A DNA stretch of 36,636 nucleotides, taken from the NCBI RefSeq assembly GCF_004348455.1, contig NZ_SMKA01000056.1, forward strand, positions 1 through 36,636, given 5' to 3'. A program made the position numbers and the translations under genes. Source of the DNA: Kribbella albertanoniae (lineage in GTDB: Bacteria; Actinomycetota; Actinomycetes; Propionibacteriales; Kribbellaceae). The notes beneath the pieces were generated by a model that worked only from the letters and a program-made list of their open reading frames with translations, was not told where the DNA came from and searched no databases. Each line of letters begins with the position of its first letter. The first letter of the stretch is position 1. Shown piece after piece: positions 7,338-16,291 of the stretch.

Positions 7338-9998
7338 ATGCGGTTCGCGGTGCTCGGCAGTATCGAGGCCCGGACCGACGACGGCAGCCCGGTGGACCTG
7401 GGGCACCTGCGGCAGCAGTCAGTGCTGGCCGTCCTGCTCGTCGAGCACGGGCGGCCGGTGCCGGCCGACGTACTGGTCGACCGCGTCTGGGGCGACGCGG
7501 CACCGCAGCGGGCGCGCGAAACCTTGTACTCGTACCTCTCCCGCTTGCGCCGGATTCTCGGCGACGTGCTTGTACGGCGGCCTGGTGGCTACCTGCTTGA
7601 CGTCGCACCCGACCAGATCGACCTGCACGCCTTTCGTACCTTGGTCAGTACGGCGTCCCTGCCGGAGGCCCTCGCGTTGTGGAGGGGCGAGCCCTTTGCC
7701 GGGCTGGACACACCGTGGTTCGTCGAACAGCGGCACGTGCTAATGGCGGCACGATTCGCGGCCGAGCTCGACCTGGTGGATCGTCAACTGGAGCAGGGCG
7801 AACACGACCAACTGCTGCCGAGTCTGATCGGCCGTGCCGACGCTCATCCGCTGGACGAGCGCGTTGCCCGGCAGTTGATTGAGGCGCTGGACCGGGCCGG
7901 CCGGACGGCCGAGGCACTCCACCAGTACGACCGGCTCCGCCGACTGCTGTCTGCCGAGCTGGGTATCGACCCGTCGCTCTCGCTCCAGCAACTGCATCAG
8001 CGACTGTTGCAGCGACCTACCACCAGCCGAGCGGTGCCACGGCAGCTACCAGCAGCACCCGGGACCTTCAGCGGCCGCTCCGAGGCGCTCGATCAGCTCA
8101 GGCCGGACGCAGGGATCACTGCGGTCAGTGGGATCGGCGGAGTCGGGAAGACGTCCCTCGTCCTGCACTGGGCGCACCGCAACCTGGACCGGTTCCCGGA
8201 CGGGCAGCTGTTCATTGACCTACGCGGGTTCGATCCGACCGACGCGCCGCTGCCGGTCGCGACTGCGCTCACTGCGTTCCTGCATGCACTGGGCGCACCG
8301 GACACGACGATCGCGGCCGATGAGCAGGCTCGGGTCGGGGCGTACCGGACGTTGCTGGCCGGGAAGCGGATGCTGATCGTGCTGGACAACGCGATCGACA
8401 GCTCGCAGGTTGTTCCGCTGCTACCTGGCCGACCGGGCTGCACAGTCGTGGTGACGAGCCGCAGTCGACTCGGCGGGCTGCTGGCACACCACTCCGCCGT
8501 ACTGGTCGATCTGGACGTGCTGTCGACCGCGGAAGCCGATGCGGTCCTGGCACGACAGGTTGGTGCCGCTCGCCGTGGGGCCGAGCCGGAGGCGTTCGCG
8601 GAGTTGCTGGAGCACTGCGCCGGTCTGCCGCTCGCACTGGCGATCGTGGCGGCGCGGGCTGGATCGCGTCCCGATCTACCGCTCAGTGTGCTGGCTGACG
8701 AGCTGCGTGAGTCCCGGCTCGACGCGCTCACCACCGACGACCTGACGGACAGCCTGCGGAGCGTGTTCGCGTCGTCGTACCGGGCGCTGTCGCCAGACGA
8801 GGCCGGGCTGTTCGGCATGATGGCGCTCGCGCCCGGACCAGACCTCGGGATCAGCGCTGCGGCTAGTCTCGCCGATCAACCGGTCGCACGCATCCGTCCG
8901 CTGCTGAGGCGGCTGGAGAGCGCCAACCTGATCAGCCAGAACGCACCGGGCCGCTACCGCATCCACGACCTACTCAGGCTATACGCCGTTGAGCAGCACG
9001 ACTCGGAGTCGCGCCGAGCCGCTCTGCGCCGACTGGTCGACCACTACCTGTTCAGCACCTTCAAAGCGGACCAACTGTTCGCACCCCGCCGTCCCCAGCA
9101 GCAGCTCGAACACCCGGAGCCTGGCTGCCGACCGGTCGAACACACCGACCGCGCTGCGGCTCGCCAGTGGCTGGAGGCTGAGCACGCCTGCATCGTCCGG
9201 GCACAACGCCTCGCTGTAGCCGAGGGCCTGCACACGCGGGTGTGGCAGCTCGCTTGGGCACTCGGCACGTTCCACAACCGGGGCGGCCATCAGACCGCCG
9301 AGCTGATCGTCTGGGAACGTGCACTGGCCTCCGTGCCGGAGCTGACCGACCCGGCCGTGCAGGCACTGGTTCTGCGCTTCCTCGGCCACGCCTACGCGAA
9401 GGTCGGCCGGCACCACGAATCCATGCAGGTGCTCGCAGAGGCATTGCAGTACGCCGAACGTGACGGCTCCGCGCTCGTGCTGGGCCACGCCCATCAAGCA
9501 CTGGCTGCAAGCTACGAGAGGCAGGGCGACTACGAGAACGCCCTGGTACACGCACTGCAGCAGCTGACACACCGCCGTCGCCTGGATCCCGTCTGGGCCG
9601 CTGACGCGCTCAACTTCGTCGGCTGGCTCTACGCGCTCAGCGCCCGCTACGCCGAGGGCCGTCCGTACTGCGAGGAGGCCCTGAGCATCTACACCTCCGT
9701 CGGCGATCGCGACGGCGAGGCCGTGACCACCGACAGCCTCGCCTACCTCGCCCACCACGACGGCCGGTACGCCGAGGCGGTCGCGAGCTATCAGCGCGCC
9801 ATCGGGATCTACCGCGAGATGGGCAACACCTACCACCTCGCGAACTCGCTCGACCGCGTCGGCGACACCTACCTGGCCCTGGCCGACCAGCCCGCCGTAC
9901 GGGCGCACTGGCAAGAAGCCATCAACCTGTTCCGCCAGCAAGGCCGAGACCCCGACGCCGATCGCCTCACCAAAGCCCTGGCCGAGCTCACCCCCTAA
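7338..9998 (+). CDS. AfsR/SARP-type regulator with NB-ARC ATPase and TPR domains
   Basis: An 886-residue protein with, in order, an OmpR-type winged helix (about 1-92), a bacterial transcriptional activation domain (about 95-228), an NB-ARC/STAND ATPase and C-terminal TPRs (about 640-880). The P-loop is GIGGVGKT at 265-272 and Walker B is LIVLD ending at Asp350. GGGAGG lies 4-8 nt before ATG 7338. Such proteins are global or pathway-level activators that bind direct 7-bp repeats. No biosynthetic genes flank this copy, so its targets are unknown; it shares architecture with the regulator at 19555-22350 but is clearly diverged in sequence. It ends 12 bp before the convergent MOSC gene with no obvious terminator between them. 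Confidence 0.9.
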   Translation: MRFAVLGSIEARTDDGSPVDLGHLRQQSVLAVLLVEHGRPVPADVLVDRVWGDAAPQRARETLYSYLSRLRRILGDVLVRRPGGYLLDVAPDQIDLHAFRTLVSTASLPEALALWRGEPFAGLDTPWFVEQRHVLMAARFAAELDLVDRQLEQGEHDQLLPSLIGRADAHPLDERVARQLIEALDRAGRTAEALHQYDRLRRLLSAELGIDPSLSLQQLHQRLLQRPTTSRAVPRQLPAAPGTFSGRSEALDQLRPDAGITAVSGIGGVGKTSLVLHWAHRNLDRFPDGQLFIDLRGFDPTDAPLPVATALTAFLHALGAPDTTIAADEQARVGAYRTLLAGKRMLIVLDNAIDSSQVVPLLPGRPGCTVVVTSRSRLGGLLAHHSAVLVDLDVLSTAEADAVLARQVGAARRGAEPEAFAELLEHCAGLPLALAIVAARAGSRPDLPLSVLADELRESRLDALTTDDLTDSLRSVFASSYRALSPDEAGLFGMMALAPGPDLGISAAASLADQPVARIRPLLRRLESANLISQNAPGRYRIHDLLRLYAVEQHDSESRRAALRRLVDHYLFSTFKADQLFAPRRPQQQLEHPEPGCRPVEHTDRAAARQWLEAEHACIVRAQRLAVAEGLHTRVWQLAWALGTFHNRGGHQTAELIVWERALASVPELTDPAVQALVLRFLGHAYAKVGRHHESMQVLAEALQYAERDGSALVLGHAHQALAASYERQGDYENALVHALQQLTHRRRLDPVWAADALNFVGWLYALSARYAEGRPYCEEALSIYTSVGDRDGEAVTTDSLAYLAHHDGRYAEAVASYQRAIGIYREMGNTYHLANSLDRVGDTYLALADQPAVRAHWQEAINLFRQQGRDPDADRLTKALAELTP

Positions 9999-10010
9999 CC
10001 ACGAGATGGT

Positions 10011-10637
10011 TCAGGTGCGGGCGGCGATTCGCTGGGCGAGGGCGCGGATCTCGTTCTGGATGTCGGCGCCGGAGTCGAGCATGCGCTGCATCTTGGCGGC
10101 GTCCTGGCCGGTGAACATCGCCGCGACCGTCACCTCGTGGTCGGGGCGGCTGACGATCTCGATGCGATCGCCGGCTCCGATCGTGCCGGGCTTCAGAACC
10201 TTCAGATAGGCGCCGGGCCGACCTGCCTGGTGGAAGCGCTTCACCCAGTGCGGCTCCTGCATGCGGTGCTGGAAGGTGATGCACGGGACGCGCGGCGACC
10301 GGACCATCACCTCGACCTCAGCACCGATCCGCCAGACCTCGCCGAGCAGTGCGCCGTTGACGTCCAGACCCTCAGTACGGAGATTCTCGCCGAACAGGCC
10401 GGTGGGGATCTCCCGGCTGATCTCTCCGGCCCACCAGCCGGCGTCCTCCTCGGCGTACGCGTAGAGCGCCTGGTCGGGACCACCGTGGTGCTTCGTGTCG
10501 CACACCTGATCACCGGCGAGCCCGAGCGCTTCCACCGCCACCCGCCCGGGCTGCGGCCGCTTGTCGATCGCGGTGAACCCCGTCTCCTTGGGACCCGGGA
10601 TCAGTTCCTCGACCACGTTCACCGTCAGCACTCGCAT
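10011..10637 (-). CDS. MOSC domain protein (YiiM-like)
   Basis: A 208-residue protein starting MRVLTVNVVEELIPGPK at ATG 10637. The longer open frame is rejected because it would run back into the upstream gene and lacks conserved sequence there. MOSC hallmarks are GLAGDQVCDTKHHGGPDQAL (39-58), GLFGENL, and the conserved Cys119 in SPRVPCITF, which binds the molybdenum cofactor or handles its sulfur. The C-terminal helical segment (about 160-205) resembles the 3-alpha domain of YiiM, associated with detoxification of N-hydroxylated purines. The gene begins 14 bp after the kinase-like gene on the same strand. The physiological substrate is unknown. Confidence 0.85.
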   Translation of the reverse strand: MRVLTVNVVEELIPGPKETGFTAIDKRPQPGRVAVEALGLAGDQVCDTKHHGGPDQALYAYAEEDAGWWAGEISREIPTGLFGENLRTEGLDVNGALLGEVWRIGAEVEVMVRSPRVPCITFQHRMQEPHWVKRFHQAGRPGAYLKVLKPGTIGAGDRIEIVSRPDHEVTVAAMFTGQDAAKMQRMLDSGADIQNEIRALAQRIAART

Positions 10638-10651
10638 ACCGGACAGGTTAG

Positions 10652-11553
10652 CTACTCCTGGATGGCCTTGACGATCGAGATATTGCGGGTCAGCCAATCC
10701 TGCGGCAGGTTCTCGTCGGAATCCTCGAGCGTCCAGAGCACGTTCAGCATCTGCCGGATGATCACCCACCGGCGGGCGCGCTCCTCGTCGAAGCCGGCCG
10801 CGTCGATCGCGGTGTAGAACCGCTGCTGGACGGCGAAGCGGAGATCACCGGTGAGCTCGTCCCAGCGGTTCCAGATCAGCGGGGCGACCTCGTAGTGCGG
10901 GTCACCGGACAACGGCTTCGGGTCGATCACCAGCCAGGGCTCGCGCGTGGCGGCCAGCATGTTCTCGTAGTGCAGGTCGGTGTGAATCAGGCGGCCGTCG
11001 GTGGCCGGGTCCGAGACGAAATCCTCGGCCAGCGAGATCGCCTGCTCGACATACCGATGCGGGACCGGCGCCGAGGCAGGCAGTTTCCGGAACCGCTCCA
11101 GCCACCGCTTCAACTCCCCCGACAACGTCCGGTACTGCGGTCCGGCAACCACGTGCAGCCGCTGGTACGCCGTACCGACAAGCTCGCACGCGTCGAGGAC
11201 CGGAACCGTGGTGAGGTCGCGCGGCTCCAACCGCTCGAGCAGTAACGCGAACCGCCGCGGATCCGCCCGCAGCAGCTGCACCGCGCCGTTCCCCGCCCAG
11301 TCCCGCAGCGCGAGATGCTCGGTCTCCGCCTCCCAGTGCGGGAACTGCACCTTCAGTACGGCGCTCTGTCCGTCGGCCGTGCGAACCGGTACGACGAGCG
11401 CACACTCCCCGTGCGCCGACGTACCGTCGACCCGTAGTTCCCACTCGTCGAGCAGCTCGCGGGTCAGTCGCGGCAGCCGGTCCAGCCAGTCCGCCCAGTC
11501 CTGACCTCGCGAGGCAACGACCCGCAGACCGGCCGGGATGTCGACAACGGGCA

Positions 11554-11554
<1 letters not shown>
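10652..11554 (-). CDS. Aminoglycoside/hydroxyurea antibiotic kinase-like phosphotransferase
   Basis: A 300-residue protein of the APH(6)/hydroxyurea kinase family (PF04655 type). Visible motifs are Lys68 in AVLKVQFP (ATP binding), the catalytic loop HTDLHYEN (His191, Asp193, Asn198), and the metal-binding Asp211 in LVIDPKPLSGDP. The PKPLSGDPHYEVAPLIWNR stretch is characteristic of this family. It may phosphorylate an aminoglycoside-like or other small molecule; resistance activity cannot be assumed. Its GTG start shares one base with the lepA stop codon (TAGTG), so it is translationally coupled to lepA and is the second gene of the lepA-kinase-MOSC operon. Confidence 0.88.
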
Positions 11555-13440
<1,886 letters not shown>

Positions 13441-13547
13441 GGAGGGGATCCAGTTCGTCTCGGGTGGTACTACCAGCACAACTGGTCAATCATCCCATGC
13501 GGAACCAGCGGATTTGAAAAATGGCAGCAGACGGCGTCCACGGGCCC

Positions 13548-13553
13548 TACCGT
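13548..13553 (+). promoter_or_regulatory. -10 box of a probable leaderless promoter
   Basis: TACCGT (TANNNT class) lies 8 nt before ATG 13562, and there is no Shine-Dalgarno, so the transcript probably starts at or next to the start codon. No convincing -35 is present. Confidence 0.45.
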
Positions 13554-13561
13554 GGTGACGC

Positions 13562-14464
13562 ATGGCACACGCTGCAGGGGTCCGGTTACCCTTCGAAAAG
13601 GTGCCCGCCGCGGTGCGGGCCTGGGTCGAACGCACACTCGGCTCGGCGGTCGTTTCGGCCTCGACCCAGCAGGGTGGCTTCTCCCCCGGCGTCGCCGCTC
13701 GCCTGGTGACCGCCTCCGGCCGCCGCGCCTTCGTCAAGACCGTCGGTACGTCGCTCAATCCGAAGACACCCACGTTGTTCCGGCAGGAGATCGTGGCCGT
13801 GGAGGCGATCGGACCGTTGCCGTCGACTCCGCGCCTGCTGGACGTGTACGACGACGGTGACTGGGTCGGACTGCTGTTCGAGGACATCGACGGCTGGTTG
13901 CCATCGCACCCGTGGATCCAGTCCGAGGTGGACCGGGTGCTGGACGCGCTGACCTCGTTGACCGAGGCGCTGGATCCTTCTCCGTGGCCCGATGCGCCGG
14001 TGGTCGCCGTACGGAGTCGGGAGTTCCTGAGCCGCTGGCCACATGTCATCAGGGACGGCCTCGCCGTACCGGACTGGCTGGTGGGGCGGGTGGAGGAGCT
14101 GGCTGAGCTGGCCGAGGGCGCGTTGCGCGTGATGGCGGAGGGCAAGACGCTGGCGCACTACGACCTGCGGGCCGACAACATCATCCTGACCGAGGACCGT
14201 GTGGTCTTCATCGACTGGGCACACCCCGGCCGTGGCCCTCGCTGGACCGACACTGTGATTCTGCAAGCGGACATGCGGAGCAGTGCCGTCCGGCTGCCCG
14301 CACTGCCGGACGATCCGGCGATCACCGGCTTCATCGCCGCCATCGCCGGCGGCCAGTGGTGGGGCGGCGCCCAGGAGGCACCGGTCGGCCTGCCGACGAT
14401 CCGGGCGTGGCAGCGGGAGCAGGCGCTCGTTCACCTCGACTGGGTGCGGGAGCGGCTCGGGTAG
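13562..14464 (+). CDS. Phosphotransferase family protein (APH-like kinase fold)
   Basis: A 300-residue protein with the aminoglycoside phosphotransferase fold. It has Lys59 in RAFVKTVG, the catalytic loop HYDLRADN (His199, Asp201, Asn206) and the metal-binding Asp218 in VVFIDWAHP. The protein is unlike the kinase at 10652-11554 outside these motifs, so it is not a recent duplicate. Members of this broad family phosphorylate antibiotics, choline, sugars or unknown metabolites; the substrate here is not recognisable. The gene is divergent from lepA and appears to have a leaderless promoter. It is followed after 33 bp by the sigma factor gene. Confidence 0.85.
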   Translation: MAHAAGVRLPFEKVPAAVRAWVERTLGSAVVSASTQQGGFSPGVAARLVTASGRRAFVKTVGTSLNPKTPTLFRQEIVAVEAIGPLPSTPRLLDVYDDGDWVGLLFEDIDGWLPSHPWIQSEVDRVLDALTSLTEALDPSPWPDAPVVAVRSREFLSRWPHVIRDGLAVPDWLVGRVEELAELAEGALRVMAEGKTLAHYDLRADNIILTEDRVVFIDWAHPGRGPRWTDTVILQADMRSSAVRLPALPDDPAITGFIAAIAGGQWWGGAQEAPVGLPTIRAWQREQALVHLDWVRERLG

Positions 14465-14497
14465 CAGCGTTTTGGTGGGACGGGCGTCTCTGGGGGT

Positions 14498-15037
14498 GTG
14501 ACGAATCAAATGGTGAGCATCAGCGGCCCTGTCCGGGCCCTGGCGCGTGATGACGCGCAGACCGCCGTGTCGGCGCTCTATCAGCAGCACTGGGCAGGGC
14601 TCGTCCGCCTGGCCGTGCTGGTGATGGACGACCGGCAGGCGGCAGAGGACGTCGTACAGGAGGCTTTCACCAACCTGTACCGACACTGGCCGCTGAAGGA
14701 ACAGGCAGCGGTGCTCGGATACCTGCGGACCGCGGTACTCAACCGCAGCCGCTCGGTCCTGCGCCGCCGCCGGGTCGCGCGGCTGTACATCCCACCCCAC
14801 CAGGCCCCCAACGCCTCCGCCGAGAGCGACGTCGTCCTCGGCGAGGAGCGGCTCCAGGTGCAACGGGCACTGCAGGCCCTGCCCACCCGGACCCGCGAGG
14901 TTCTGGTCCTCCGCTTCTACCTCGATCTCCCGTTCGCCGAGATCGCCCAGCTCCTGGGCATCGGCGAGTCCAGCGCCCGCTCGAACGCCTCCCGCGGCCT
15001 CGCGACGCTGACCGACCGCTTGAAGGACATCCGATGA
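14498..15037 (+). CDS. ECF RNA polymerase sigma factor (SigE-like family)
   Basis: A 179-residue protein with sigma region 2 (about 25-92; DVVQEAFTNLYRHW) and region 4 (about 118-172; LPTRTREVLVLRFYLDLPFAEIAQLLGI then a helix-turn-helix). This matches the actinobacterial SigE-like ECF group. GTG 14498 is taken as start; ATG 14510 is also in frame and neither has a strong Shine-Dalgarno. The stop overlaps the next start by 4 nt (ATGA), so the partner at 15034-16236 is made with it and probably controls it. The signal and regulon are unknown. Confidence 0.92.
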   Translation: MTNQMVSISGPVRALARDDAQTAVSALYQQHWAGLVRLAVLVMDDRQAAEDVVQEAFTNLYRHWPLKEQAAVLGYLRTAVLNRSRSVLRRRRVARLYIPPHQAPNASAESDVVLGEERLQVQRALQALPTRTREVLVLRFYLDLPFAEIAQLLGIGESSARSNASRGLATLTDRLKDIR

Positions 15038-16236
15038 ACGACACCGAATCCCGCCTCCGCGACTACCTCGACACCAAGGCCGCCACCGTCCCGGCCAACG
15101 AGCAAGGCCCCGGCCTGTTCGCCGAAACCACTCCCCGCCGCCCACTCTGGCCCATGCTCGCCACCGCCGCCTCGGTCGCCGCCGTACTGGCCCTGACCGT
15201 CACCGTCCTGACCCACCTCGGCCCCGACAACGCCTCCCCGGCCAGCCCTCCGGCTCCGCTTACGGACGCGGCACCGAAAGTGCCGTTCTCCATTACCGGT
15301 GACGCCCCCAACTTCAAGGGCAGCGTGCACGACGGACCCCGCACCGTCCGGCTCCCGGAGTTCATCACGCCGGTCAAGGCGCGCGTCGGAGGCGGCTGGC
15401 TGACCGAGTACTACGACCAGGTAGATCCAGGCTTGGATCCGCACGTCGGCATTCTGAAGGCGAACGGCACCTTCCACCGCCTAGGACCGAAGAAGGCCCT
15501 CGCCGCGGTCCTGTCTCCGGACGGCAAGCAGGTCGCCATGAGCACGTATCCGACAAGTACCACGACAGGGATCGCGGTCTACGACATCGCCAGCGGAACC
15601 GAAGTCAGCTCCATCGCCTCACCGGGGCGGATGGCCGGCCCCATGAGCTGGAACACGGACGGCGTCTGGCTCGATTCCGGTGACCCCTTCTCGAAGGACC
15701 GGCTGTACGTGTGGAAGCCGGGCGAGCCGAAGGCCCAGCCTGTGCAGGTTCCCGAGGGCTTCGAAATGACCACGACGACTCCGGACTCGAACATCGTCGT
15801 CGTCTCGAAGGGACCCGCACGGAAGGTGTCGGGGGCGGGCGAGAACTTCAAAAAAACCACGGACCCCAAGCCAAGCGACGTCTGCTTGCAGATCGGCGTG
15901 CTGCGCGACGGCGCGATCGACGTTCAGCGCGAACACTGCGACCAGGGCGTACAGGGCCCGGCCGCGGCCCTGTCGCCCGACGGCGCGAAGGTGGTGAACC
16001 TCACGAGCAAGCTGACCATCGACGTCGCCACCGGGAAGACGACCAAGCTCGACCTACCGGATTCGATCGAGAACTGGCCGGCCCCGGTGTTCGAGGACGC
16101 GACCAAGCTGCTGGTCGTCACTCGGCCCGGGATCGGCGAGGGACCGCAACGCCTGCATCGCTGCGAGGTCACCACCGGTGAGTGCAAGCTGCTCCGGACC
16201 GAGAAGGACAACCAGATCACCCTCGCCGCACGCTGA
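15034..16236 (+). CDS. Membrane-anchored beta-propeller protein, probable sigma-factor partner
   Basis: A 400-residue protein with a short acidic cytoplasmic N-terminus (1-37), one membrane helix (about 38-61, LATAASVAAVLALTVTVLTHL), a proline-rich linker and an extracytoplasmic domain. That domain has TolB/WD-like repeats (LSPDGKQVAMS, LSPDGAKVVNL, VYDIASG, IDVATGK). Its start overlaps the sigma factor stop (ATGA). The layout suits a signal-sensing anti-sigma or co-regulator, but the zinc-binding HxxxCxxC anti-sigma motif is absent and the N-terminus is short, so the function is an inference from context. Confidence 0.75.
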   Translation: MNDTESRLRDYLDTKAATVPANEQGPGLFAETTPRRPLWPMLATAASVAAVLALTVTVLTHLGPDNASPASPPAPLTDAAPKVPFSITGDAPNFKGSVHDGPRTVRLPEFITPVKARVGGGWLTEYYDQVDPGLDPHVGILKANGTFHRLGPKKALAAVLSPDGKQVAMSTYPTSTTTGIAVYDIASGTEVSSIASPGRMAGPMSWNTDGVWLDSGDPFSKDRLYVWKPGEPKAQPVQVPEGFEMTTTTPDSNIVVVSKGPARKVSGAGENFKKTTDPKPSDVCLQIGVLRDGAIDVQREHCDQGVQGPAAALSPDGAKVVNLTSKLTIDVATGKTTKLDLPDSIENWPAPVFEDATKLLVVTRPGIGEGPQRLHRCEVTTGECKLLRTEKDNQITLAAR

Positions 16237-16247
16237 ACATGACGAAA

Positions 16248-16276
16248 GGCGGTCCCACCGTGTCGGTGGGACCGCC
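16248..16276. terminator. Bidirectional terminator hairpin
   Basis: A perfect 12-bp stem (GGCGGTCCCACC / GGTGGGACCGCC) with a 5-nt loop (16260-16264) lies between two convergent genes. It is preceded by GAAA and followed by CTTCGGTT, with no long T-run, so it probably works on both strands as a typical high-GC actinobacterial terminator. Confidence 0.85.
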
Positions 16277-16291
16277 CTTCGGTTGTGCGTT

